A stretch of DNA of 45,260 bases, from assembly GCA_013314855.1 (NCBI GenBank), contig JABUEW010000020.1, positions 1 to 45,260 on the forward strand, given 5' to 3'. Below are positions 1 to 7,980 of this stretch, one piece after another; within the stretch, counting starts at the first letter, position 1; the number at the start of each line of letters is the position of its first letter. The notes under the pieces were generated by a model. That model did no database searches. It saw only the letters and a list, made by a program, of their open reading frames with translations, and had not been told where the DNA came from. The translations under genes were made by a program, and so were the position numbers. This DNA comes from Bacillota bacterium (GTDB lineage Bacteria > Bacillota > Clostridia > Acetivibrionales > DUMC01).

Positions 1-201
1 GAATTTAATAATATTTCAATGTAATTATTTTGCTCATACAGTTGATTTGCTTATCCCTCGTCGGATTAACAGGCTCTATAAGACTTTCCGCAATGTTACT
101 TCCAGCATTTTCTTCAAAATTTGAAAATGCGCCCTATATAGCAATAGAACTTGACGGTATTATATAGCAGAATTATAATAGTATGTAAGGAGGTGTGTGG
201 T

Positions 202-1824
202 TTGGCATACAAGGTACTGATAGTTGATGATGAGTATCTAATTCGTCAAGGACTTTCAGAAGGAATACCCTGGAGTGAAATCGGATTTGAGGTATCCGGT
301 ACTGCTGCAAACGGCAGGGAAGCTCTTGCTCATATCAGAGAAACTGTTCCAAATGTCATAATTACAGACGTGAAAATGCCTGTTATAGACGGTATAGAGC
401 TAAGCAGAATAGTTAAGCAGGAATATCCTGATATTAAAACTATAATTTTAAGCGGCTATGGAGAGTTCGAATATGCTCAAAAGGCTATTGAATACAATGT
501 ATGCTCCTACATCTTAAAACCTTTGAATGAAGAGGATTTAATAAAGCTTTTTAAGAACATATACAATGAACTGGAAATCCAAAGTAAAATTAAGAGTAAA
601 ATGAAGGAAAGTGGGTCGGCATCAGGTAATTTCTTTAACGGCCGCAGGGATGAAATTATAGATTACGTTTTTATGAAGCTTATCAGCAGGGATTTTGAAG
701 AAGAGGGTCAGTATGAGAAAGATCTCATGAGTGTTGGATTTAATACTAGAAATAAATATTTTTACATAGCCGCTTTTAACTGCAGCAATATTAGTAAAAA
801 TAATGGAAAAAAAATATCTTCTGAAGAATTATTTCAATTATCAAGTAAATATTGCAAGCAGTTAGGTTATCAGGTTTTGTATCTGAATAGGGTTTTTTAC
901 GTAGTAGCACATTGTGAAAATAAAATTCTGCGGAGAGACCAGGAATATTTTGCAATGGGGATTAAAAACCATATTGAAAATACACTAAACTCAGAATATA
1001 ACGGCAATTATGTTATAAGTATCGGCATAGGAAGGGTATGCAAGGAACTTTTAAATTTACGGGATTCTGCTAACGAAGCTGGTATTGCATTAAATTACAA
1101 GTATTATAGCGGCGAAGGAAATATAATTTTTTATGATGAAATTAGACTTAATCAAAATGTAAGTATAAATAAAAGCCAGATAGAAGCTGTTACTAAAGAA
1201 CTTATTGCCGGAATTCTAAACGATAATGATGGACTTTTAGTTCCTTTGCTTAAAAAGCTGTTTTTGCATATTTCATCATTAAACTTGCTGGATATTAATA
1301 AATTATGTATAAAGTGTACACAAATATATTTATCAATAGTTGAGGAAATAAAAAAAGAGTACATTTTTATAACGGCTTTAACAGAAGAAGAATTTTTTAA
1401 TAGGATTGCCAAATATGAAACCTTTAAGGATATGACCGAAGAATTTAAATGGGTTGTTCTTGATTTGAAGAAACAAATAAAATACTACAATCAAACCAGC
1501 GACAGACACCAGTTCATATTAAAAATTAAAAAACATATCAATGAAAATTACCATAATAATTTAACTCTGGATAAACTATCCCGTGACTTTTTTATAAATC
1601 CCTCATATTTAAGCAAGATTTTTAAAGATGAAACAGGAGAAAACCTATCAGATTACATATTGGGTGTACGCATGAAAAATGCCGAAAGGCTTCTTAAAAC
1701 CTCTAATGCAAAGATACAGGAAGTATCAAAGCAGGTTGGATATGAAGATTACAGGTATTTCTGTACAGTTTTTAAAAAAGTCATGGGTGTGACACCTCTC
1801 CAGTATAGAATTAAGTCAACTTAA
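202..1824 (+). CDS. YesN-type response regulator, AraC-family output
   Basis: This is a two-component response regulator that would control transcription of the adjacent sugar-uptake genes on receiving phosphate from the kinase encoded next. The receiver domain covers about residues 1-120, with the acidic pair D9-D10, phosphoacceptor D56 in ITDVKMP and conserved K106 in YILKPL. A middle region of about 300 residues of the YesN type follows. Two helix-turn-helix motifs of the AraC/XylS class lie at about 440-538 (DKLSRDFFINPSYLSKIFK, then VSKQVGYEDYRYF). I chose the TTG at 202 because AAGGAGGTG ends 7 bases before it and the protein then begins AYKVLIVDDE, as receiver domains do; an upstream TTG at 151 has no ribosome site. 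It ends 8 bases before the kinase gene. The sugar inducer is unknown. Confidence 0.93.
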   Translation: MAYKVLIVDDEYLIRQGLSEGIPWSEIGFEVSGTAANGREALAHIRETVPNVIITDVKMPVIDGIELSRIVKQEYPDIKTIILSGYGEFEYAQKAIEYNVCSYILKPLNEEDLIKLFKNIYNELEIQSKIKSKMKESGSASGNFFNGRRDEIIDYVFMKLISRDFEEEGQYEKDLMSVGFNTRNKYFYIAAFNCSNISKNNGKKISSEELFQLSSKYCKQLGYQVLYLNRVFYVVAHCENKILRRDQEYFAMGIKNHIENTLNSEYNGNYVISIGIGRVCKELLNLRDSANEAGIALNYKYYSGEGNIIFYDEIRLNQNVSINKSQIEAVTKELIAGILNDNDGLLVPLLKKLFLHISSLNLLDINKLCIKCTQIYLSIVEEIKKEYIFITALTEEEFFNRIAKYETFKDMTEEFKWVVLDLKKQIKYYNQTSDRHQFILKIKKHINENYHNNLTLDKLSRDFFINPSYLSKIFKDETGENLSDYILGVRMKNAERLLKTSNAKIQEVSKQVGYEDYRYFCTVFKKVMGVTPLQYRIKST

Positions 1825-1832
1825 GCCGGGAG

Positions 1833-4616
1833 ATGGAAATGAAAGTTAAATTAATTGGCAGTAAGAGCTTCAAAATGCATTATAAGGACGTAATTCTTGT
1901 TACGTCTATCCTTCTAGCTGCTATTTTCCTGATATCAGTAGCAATACACTCGTATTACAACACAGTAGGGTATATTAATAATAAACTGGATAGCATTAAT
2001 ATTAGTATAATAGAACAGACAGCAAACATAATTGAGAACAATTTAAGTCAAATAAGGAAAATAGCTGAATATATTGCAACCGATGAAATACTGATAAGTT
2101 ATATTGAACAGTATGAATCCGGCTCTCCCGGAAATAAACCACTATTACTGAGAAATATTGTCTCGAGAACAGGTATTATGAAGCAATTCAACAAGTATAT
2201 CTATAATATAGTTATTGTTACGAATAGCAGTATTATGGCACCAGGTGTGGATCTGGGAGTATATGACCTGAATTATGAAGCCATCAAACAGTCGGATTAT
2301 ATGGAGTACATAAAAAAGACTTTATGTGGTGAAGCTGCGTTCGTTCCTCCTTTTGAGAATAGCCTAACGGAGAATTTAAATTATAAGTTCGAATATATAC
2401 GGTATAAGTATAATTTTGCCAGTATAATTAAAAAAGATGAAAAAGAGTATGGTTGTGTTTTCATACTGTTAAAGCCTGAGATATTTAGGGAACTTTTGAG
2501 TCCTAATACTTTTTTGATAAACCAAAAAAAGGAAGTTGTTGCTGTTGGTGCGGGTTTAACTGATGAGCAAATAAATCCGGTAGTCCAAAATTGTATACTA
2601 AATACAGGTAATAAAACGATATGTAATGAAACAGACAGCTATAAAATGTACCTGAAGAATCTCGAGTCTGTAAAGATGAATATTGCATATATTCAGAGGA
2701 ATTCATATTTTATTAAAGATATTAAAGAGTATAGGTTCTACCTGCTTGTTACTTTAGTTCTTATCATTCTACTGGCGGTTATTATGTCGAGAATAATTTC
2801 TACAAAAATTATATCACCCTTACAGCAGCTTACAAACAGTGTTAAAAGTTATGTTTATGGAAGTAATGTAAAACTATATAAAAAGAACATTAAAGAAGCG
2901 AAACCCGGTTTATCCTTAAGGGAGAGTATACTGGTGTATCTAATTGGAGTAGTAATAGTACCCGTAAGTATCTATTTGGTTATTTCATATTATGTAAGTT
3001 ATAATATTATTGAATCATACATTATCAATTCATATTCCAATGTTTTTAACCAGGCAGTTGAGAATATTAATTATTTTATTGATACTAAAGAAAAGATTAT
3101 AAAAAATATCGCTTTCAATCTTACTGTGCAGAAATTACTGAGTGGGAAAACTTCTGAGGGAGATATATCTAAAATAGTTGACAGGGCGCTTAAACTGGGG
3201 AATGGAAGAGATGATGTATTTATTTACACAAGTACTAAAGATATTTTCTTTACAAATTCAAATGTCAACTCAAATACTACAGTTAAAAAGGAAATGCTGG
3301 AGGAAAGCCAGAATAAAAGAATAATTACAACGTGGGTTGATACTGTAAAAGATGAATACGGGAGAACGTTATTTAATCTGTTGATAAAGGTTAACAGCCT
3401 TGAAGAGTTTAATAATATAGGATTTATTCAATATCAGATTGGGGAATTTGAACTGGAAAATATATATAAGAACATAATAAAAGATAATACAAGCATTTTT
3501 ATAGTAAACAAAAATGGACAGATTATTTCACATCCGGCTAAGAATATGATCTTAACAAGCCTTGAAGAAGAGAATATTGCTTTTGAAACAGAGAATTACG
3601 GAAGAGACAGGAACAAGCTTATTTTTATGAAAGAAATCAGAAATACTCCATGGTATCTAGTAGGCCAATACTCCTTTGACTTGCTTAATATTGACAAGCG
3701 CACTTTAATATATGAAAAAATTTATATTTTTGCATTATTCTTACTTTTAACTATTATTATTGCATTCATATTCGCATTTGGCCTGACCAGGTCGCTTGAC
3801 AGGATAAATAAGCTGATTAAAAAAATGAGGATAGACAAATTCAATGTTGAATTTCCCCATAATACTATATTCAGCGAGATAAATGAATTAGGACAAGCTT
3901 TCAATGAAATGGTTGCTAGAAACGAGCAGCTTATTTACCAGCTTCTTAACTCAACTAAAAAACAGGCTGAACTGGAAAGCAAAAAAAAGAAATCGGAGCT
4001 TACTGCTTTACAGTTTCAGATAAATCCACATTTTCTTTATAATACTTTTGAAAGTATAAACTGGCTCATTAAACGCGACTGTAAAAAGGAAGCGATAAGT
4101 ATGGTAAAATCCTTAAGTCAGTTTCTAAGGCATGTTGCTAGGTCAGACGACCCTATAGTTTTAATATCTGAGGAAATACAACATGCAAAACATTACATAA
4201 ATATAATGAAAATAAGATATGGTGACCAGATAGATTTTATATGGGACATTGATGAAAAACTGATGTCCTCAAAGACCATAAGGCTGACACTGCAGCCGGT
4301 AATCGAAAATGCAATATATCATGGTATTCGTCCCAAGCAGAGTGAAGGGATTATAGAAATTAGCTGCAGAACGGATGAAAGTGGAGAGGTTATTATATTT
4401 TCGGTAACAGATAACGGTATTGGAATTCCGGAAAATATTCTTCAAAAGATTATTGAGGAAATAAACACTGATGAAGCCGGGGGGAGTATAGGGCTTCACA
4501 ATATTCAGAGCAGAATAAAGCTATATTTTGGTGAAGAGTATGGTATAAGCATTTTCAGTAAGGAAAGTGAGGGTACAACAGTAGAAATCAGGATCCCAAA
4601 CACACAAAAAAAATAA
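1833..4616 (+). CDS. YesM-type sensor histidine kinase with two sensor modules
   Basis: This membrane histidine kinase is the partner of the preceding regulator. The C-terminus is the LytS/YesM type: HAMP-like region at about 650-705, phosphorylated His at about residue 733 in INPHFLYNTF, N-box ENAIYHG near 826, G-box DNGIGIP near 860 and a final GSIGLHNIQSRI. What is odd is the front. YesM kinases usually have two membrane segments around one extracellular sensor, but this 927-residue protein shows four: about 20-40, 300-320, 364-388 and 630-651. They enclose two extracellular segments of about 260 and 240 residues, with a short cytosolic linker of about 45 residues that begins like a HAMP stem. 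Start: ATG 1833 is the longest; ATG 1839 has better spacing from CGGGAG. The ligand is probably a sugar or glycan fragment, by context only. Confidence 0.92.
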   Translation: MEMKVKLIGSKSFKMHYKDVILVTSILLAAIFLISVAIHSYYNTVGYINNKLDSINISIIEQTANIIENNLSQIRKIAEYIATDEILISYIEQYESGSPGNKPLLLRNIVSRTGIMKQFNKYIYNIVIVTNSSIMAPGVDLGVYDLNYEAIKQSDYMEYIKKTLCGEAAFVPPFENSLTENLNYKFEYIRYKYNFASIIKKDEKEYGCVFILLKPEIFRELLSPNTFLINQKKEVVAVGAGLTDEQINPVVQNCILNTGNKTICNETDSYKMYLKNLESVKMNIAYIQRNSYFIKDIKEYRFYLLVTLVLIILLAVIMSRIISTKIISPLQQLTNSVKSYVYGSNVKLYKKNIKEAKPGLSLRESILVYLIGVVIVPVSIYLVISYYVSYNIIESYIINSYSNVFNQAVENINYFIDTKEKIIKNIAFNLTVQKLLSGKTSEGDISKIVDRALKLGNGRDDVFIYTSTKDIFFTNSNVNSNTTVKKEMLEESQNKRIITTWVDTVKDEYGRTLFNLLIKVNSLEEFNNIGFIQYQIGEFELENIYKNIIKDNTSIFIVNKNGQIISHPAKNMILTSLEEENIAFETENYGRDRNKLIFMKEIRNTPWYLVGQYSFDLLNIDKRTLIYEKIYIFALFLLLTIIIAFIFAFGLTRSLDRINKLIKKMRIDKFNVEFPHNTIFSEINELGQAFNEMVARNEQLIYQLLNSTKKQAELESKKKKSELTALQFQINPHFLYNTFESINWLIKRDCKKEAISMVKSLSQFLRHVARSDDPIVLISEEIQHAKHYINIMKIRYGDQIDFIWDIDEKLMSSKTIRLTLQPVIENAIYHGIRPKQSEGIIEISCRTDESGEVIIFSVTDNGIGIPENILQKIIEEINTDEAGGSIGLHNIQSRIKLYFGEEYGISIFSKESEGTTVEIRIPNTQKK

Positions 4617-4651
4617 ACAATACAAAAAAAATTAAACATTTTTATCTTCTG

Positions 4652-4657
4652 TATAAT
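4652..4657 (+). promoter_or_regulatory. possible -10 box ahead of the sialidase-like gene
   Basis: A perfect TATAAT lies in the 150-base gap after the kinase gene. No good -35 hexamer is seen 16-18 bases upstream, so it may need the response regulator as activator, which would suit an AraC-type controlled operon, or it may be chance in AT-rich DNA. Confidence 0.3.
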
Positions 4658-4766
4658 GTTAAAATAAAACTAGAGTTGGCTATAAATCTATGATAGCAAT
4701 ATAAATCTGTGATCTCGAAAATGTTATTTAGATAGAAACAGTCTTTTGAAAAAGGAGGAATATCTT

Positions 4767-5891
4767 CTGGAGAATGTAAATTGTAGAATTTATTCGAGTA
4801 GAATTTATTCGAGTGGAGAATCTGATTATTTTGTAGGTAAAAGAGGAAGACTAAAAAGGTACTTGGTTTGTTCTATGCAAGGGTATTTTCCAGTGCTTGT
4901 AAAGACAGGTCCGCAATCTCTTGCTGTTATTTACAGGACAGGGGGGACGCATGTAAGTATATCTGCTACACTTGCTGTATCAACATCTAGTGATGGAGGG
5001 AAAAGCTGGTCTGACCCTGTTGAAATATACCCAAGATGGGAAGATGTGAGGAATCCTGCGTTTGGCGTTAATAGCAGAGGTGAACTTGTTGCTGCATTCT
5101 GGAAAGGCAAGCAGTGCTATGAAGTAGCTGATGGGGAAGCCAAAGGCTTTAGTATAAAGTATGCGAAAAAAGGGGATTTTACATTCACAACAATTAGTTC
5201 TGACGGTGGTAAGACATGGAGTAAACCAACACCATTAAACATTGAAAATCTCAGGCTAATTTCTCCTTACGGTAGAATTATAACAGCCCCTGATGGTACT
5301 CTTCTGATGAGCGTATATGGGGTTCCTGCAGGTGATGATGAAGCAAAAGATAATGTGGTATACCTTATAAGAAGCAGAGACGGTGGAAGGACTTGGGGGA
5401 ATGAATCCGTTGTTGCCCATGACTACAACGAAACCTCTTTTGCGTTTATGCCTGACGGGACTCTGATAGCTGCCGCCAGAAACTGGAGCAAGGGTCAGTT
5501 TGTTTCCATACTTTTTAGTAAGGATATGGGGTATACCTGGAGTGAACCAAAACAGGTGACGCGAAATTCAGAGCATCCTGCTGATTTGACGCTGCTTCAG
5601 AGCGGAAAGCTTCTTCTTACATTTGGAAGAAGGGTAAGGCCTATGGGATGTGGAGCCTTAATCAGTGAAGACGGGGGTAAGACCTGGAGGCATGACAAGG
5701 AAATTTTACTTGCAGGAGATGGTATAGAAAATGGTGACCTTGGATATCCTTCAACAGTACAACTTGATGACGGGACTATAGTTACTGTTTTATATTATGC
5801 GAGCGGTTCGGAAATGGCGAAAGGGACTTGTGGATGGGGAGATGTATCCTGCCAGGCCATACATTATAGAGAAGAAGATATTGCTTTTTAG
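4767..5891 (+). CDS. BNR/Asp-box sialidase-like glycoside hydrolase
   Basis: This is a six-bladed-propeller enzyme of the sialidase/neuraminidase superfamily, shown by five Asp boxes of the form S-x-D-x-G-x-T-W: SSDGGKSW, SSDGGKTW, SRDGGRTW, SKDMGYTW and SEDGGKTW, spaced about 50-70 residues apart. It has no signal peptide, so it should act in the cytosol on imported oligosaccharide. Family members cut sialic acids or other glycans; I could not verify the Arg triad, so the substrate is open. The start is uncertain: AGGAGG at 4753-4758 sits 8 bases before a CTG at 4767, while the TTG at 4746 lies upstream of that ribosome site and the only nearby ATG (4774) is out of frame. A perfect 15-bp duplication gives RIYSSRIYSS near the N-terminus. 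It lies upstream of the permease genes in the same direction. Confidence 0.85.
   Translation: MENVNCRIYSSRIYSSGESDYFVGKRGRLKRYLVCSMQGYFPVLVKTGPQSLAVIYRTGGTHVSISATLAVSTSSDGGKSWSDPVEIYPRWEDVRNPAFGVNSRGELVAAFWKGKQCYEVADGEAKGFSIKYAKKGDFTFTTISSDGGKTWSKPTPLNIENLRLISPYGRIITAPDGTLLMSVYGVPAGDDEAKDNVVYLIRSRDGGRTWGNESVVAHDYNETSFAFMPDGTLIAAARNWSKGQFVSILFSKDMGYTWSEPKQVTRNSEHPADLTLLQSGKLLLTFGRRVRPMGCGALISEDGGKTWRHDKEILLAGDGIENGDLGYPSTVQLDDGTIVTVLYYASGSEMAKGTCGWGDVSCQAIHYREEDIAF
4784..4814 (+). repeat. 15-bp tandem duplication inside the sialidase-like gene
   Basis: Bases 4784-4798 (TAGAATTTATTCGAG) are repeated exactly at 4799-4813. The length is a multiple of three, so the frame is kept and five residues (RIYSS) are doubled. 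The exactness suggests a recent slippage event. Confidence 0.95.
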
Positions 5892-5893
5892 CT

Positions 5894-5959
5894 CATATAA
5901 TGATCATATAATGATCATATAATGATCAGATAATGATCAGATAATGATCAGATAATGAT
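5894..5959 (+). repeat. six-unit 11-bp tandem array
   Basis: Six head-to-tail 11-bp units fill the gap between the sialidase-like gene and the first permease gene: three copies of CATATAATGAT, then three of CAGATAATGAT. The unit is close to one DNA helical turn, and each junction makes the palindrome TGATCA, so five equivalent sites lie on one face of the helix. Units also contain TATAAT-like strings. It could be a slippage product, a protein-binding array or a spacing element. Confidence 0.95.
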
Positions 5960-6023
5960 ATAATGCCGATTTGTTTATTGCTTTGCTCTTGAGTATAAAT
6001 GTTAAATGGGGGGAAGAAAACGA

Positions 6024-6980
6024 TTGCCGGAAACCACCAATATAAGCAACCTATATAGCAAAAGAAAATTTCAAAAGACCCTACTGCTTATGTATAAGCA
6101 TAGATATTATTATCTGCTCTTGCTTCCTGTTATTGCTTATTTTATTATATTTCATTATATCCCTATGTATGGGGTAACCCTTGCATTTAAAGATTTTAAT
6201 ATGAGGCTTGGGATTTTGAAGAGTCCATGGGCAGGTTTAAGTTATTTTCAAAGGTTGTTTGGAAGTAATAAGTTTTGGGAGGTATGTATAAATACACTCG
6301 TAATAAGTACTATGAAGCTTGCTTTTTGTTTTCCGGCACCGATAATACTGGCACTGCTTATAAACGAGATAAGAAATCCGAAGTTTAAAAAAATTGTTCA
6401 GACTGTATCATACATGCCGCATTTCATATCATGGGTAGTACTCGCAGGAATAATTATTGAACTGCTGTCTCCCAGCAGAGGTGCAGTAAATTATATTGTT
6501 ACATTTTTTGGTGGCAAACCTATATATTTTCTTACAGAACCCTCCATGTTCAGATGGATTGTTGTTATAACTGCCATGTGGCAGAGTGTCGGGTGGGGAA
6601 CAATAATTTATCTAGCGGCAATAGCAGGAATAGATATAACCCAATATGAGGCAGCTTATATTGATGGTGCCAACAGGTTCCAGATTATAAGAAGAATAGT
6701 GCTCCCGTCAATACTTCCTGTTATATCAATAGTATTTATCTTGAATCTGGGAGGAATTTTAAACGCTGGGTTTGACCAAATATTCAACCTTTATAACCCA
6801 ATGGTATACAAGACAGGTGATATAATTGATACCTATGTTTACAGGGTGGGGCTTGTAGATATGGAATACAGTTTTTCAACAGCAGTGAATCTTTTCAAAA
6901 ATGTTATTGGACTTATACTTGTTCTTTCTACTAATTTTGTGGTAAGAAGAATTGGTGATGGTGAAAATGCATTATGGTAG
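6024..6980 (+). CDS. ABC sugar transporter permease, LplB/CUT1 type
   Basis: Inner-membrane permease of a binding-protein-dependent sugar importer. The N-terminus, with LLLLPVIAYFIIFHYIPMYG followed by a six-helix membrane domain, is typical of the LplB branch of the CUT1 family. The EAA loop that docks on the ATPase is visible as YEAAYIDGANRFQIIRRIVLP. It pairs with the next permease, whose coding region it nearly touches. The likely start is TTG 6024, 7 bases after GGGGGGAAG; an ATG at 6006 would overlap that ribosome site. It lies downstream of the 11-bp repeat array. No ATPase gene is nearby, as is common for this family, which borrows a shared MsmX-type ATPase. Confidence 0.93.
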   Translation: MPETTNISNLYSKRKFQKTLLLMYKHRYYYLLLLPVIAYFIIFHYIPMYGVTLAFKDFNMRLGILKSPWAGLSYFQRLFGSNKFWEVCINTLVISTMKLAFCFPAPIILALLINEIRNPKFKKIVQTVSYMPHFISWVVLAGIIIELLSPSRGAVNYIVTFFGGKPIYFLTEPSMFRWIVVITAMWQSVGWGTIIYLAAIAGIDITQYEAAYIDGANRFQIIRRIVLPSILPVISIVFILNLGGILNAGFDQIFNLYNPMVYKTGDIIDTYVYRVGLVDMEYSFSTAVNLFKNVIGLILVLSTNFVVRRIGDGENALW

Positions 6981-6991
6981 GAGGTGCATGG

Positions 6992-7876
6992 GTGTACAGA
7001 CCTAAAAGAACTAGATGTGATATAATATTTGATGTATGTTTATACTTTTTAATGGTAATACTGCTTGTAATATTCCTGTATCCTATATGGGATACTATTG
7101 TCGTATCCTTGTCAAGTCCTAAATTTGTAAAAAAATTGGGGTTCCGTTTACTCCCTGATGATTTTACTTTAGCTTCCTATAAGGAAGTATTTAAAGACGA
7201 TATTATTGCTATAGGGTATATGAATACACTAATAAGAGTGATAATTGGTACTACTTTGACGGTTCTTATCACATACTGTGGAGGGTATGCTCTTACCAAA
7301 AAGAGTTTACCATTCAGAAGGACGATTTTGCTTTTCATACTGTTTACCATGTTTTTTAGCGGCGGTTTAATACCATCGTATCTACTGATGAAAAAGCTTG
7401 GATTAATTGGGTCCCGGTGGGCTTTGATTCTGCCAATGACTACATCAGCATGGAATCTGATTATTGCAAGGAATTTTATTAAGACAATTCCTGAATCACT
7501 TGAGGAATCGGCATTTATTGATGGTGCCCATCCGTTAATAGTAGTGTTCAGAATAATGATGCCGCTGTCAATGCCTATAATTGCAGTCCTGGCACTGTGG
7601 TCGGCAGTTGGACACTGGAATTCCTGGTTTGATGCGCTGATATATGTAAGGTCTAGAGATAAAATGGTACTTCAGCTTGTATTAAGGAAAATACTTATCG
7701 ACCAGGATGAAGAATTAATGAAAGGCGGGGCACTGGTTTTTATGCAGGATGATACATCTCCTGAAACTGTTAAAGCAGCTACTATTATAGTGTCTATAGC
7801 ACCAATTATATGTTTCTATCCATTCCTTCAGAAATATTTTGTCAAAGGTGTATTGATAGGTTCAGTAAAAGGTTGA
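6992..7876 (+). CDS. ABC sugar transporter permease, LplC/YtcP type
   Basis: Second permease of the CUT1 importer. Predicted helices begin with VCLYFLMVILLVIFLYPIWD. The EAA loop reads LEESAFIDGAHPLIVVFRIM, and the C-terminal KYFVKGVLIGSVKG is the usual ending of this branch. Start is uncertain: ATG 6974 overlaps the previous gene and precedes the ribosome site, while TAGGAGGTG at 6978-6986 is 5 bases from GTG 6992, which I prefer. The stop of the preceding gene lies inside this ribosome site, so translation is probably coupled. It works with the lipoprotein encoded after the following hairpin. Confidence 0.93.
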   Translation: MYRPKRTRCDIIFDVCLYFLMVILLVIFLYPIWDTIVVSLSSPKFVKKLGFRLLPDDFTLASYKEVFKDDIIAIGYMNTLIRVIIGTTLTVLITYCGGYALTKKSLPFRRTILLFILFTMFFSGGLIPSYLLMKKLGLIGSRWALILPMTTSAWNLIIARNFIKTIPESLEESAFIDGAHPLIVVFRIMMPLSMPIIAVLALWSAVGHWNSWFDALIYVRSRDKMVLQLVLRKILIDQDEELMKGGALVFMQDDTSPETVKAATIIVSIAPIICFYPFLQKYFVKGVLIGSVKG

Positions 7877-7900
7877 TAAGGTAAATGCGGCATAAAAAAT

Positions 7901-7941
7901 AAAATGCTAAAACCCGCCTCTTTTAAGGGTTTCAGTATTTT
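7901..7941 (+). other. intercistronic hairpin between permease and binding-protein genes
   Basis: AAAATGCTAAAACCC pairs with GGGTTTCAGTATTTT (13 of 15 positions) around an 11-base loop. There is no clean U-run directly after it. In binding-protein transport operons such hairpins often stabilise one mRNA end and raise binding protein over permease; a leaky terminator is the other reading. Confidence 0.65.
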
Positions 7942-7980
7942 ACAAATAATTAAAAAAATATAAAAATAGGAGGTATTTGT

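Noticed and set aside
12-167. Open frame of 52 codons at the left edge ending in TAG at 165, reading like a protein tail (SAMLLPAFSSKFENAPYIAI)
   Set aside because: No start codon or ribosome site for the full frame and stops just upstream at 6-11; it might be a decayed gene end, but I could not tie it to a family.
5894-5959. CRISPR-like array
   Set aside because: Units are 11 bp, head to tail, with no spacers; this is a simple tandem repeat.
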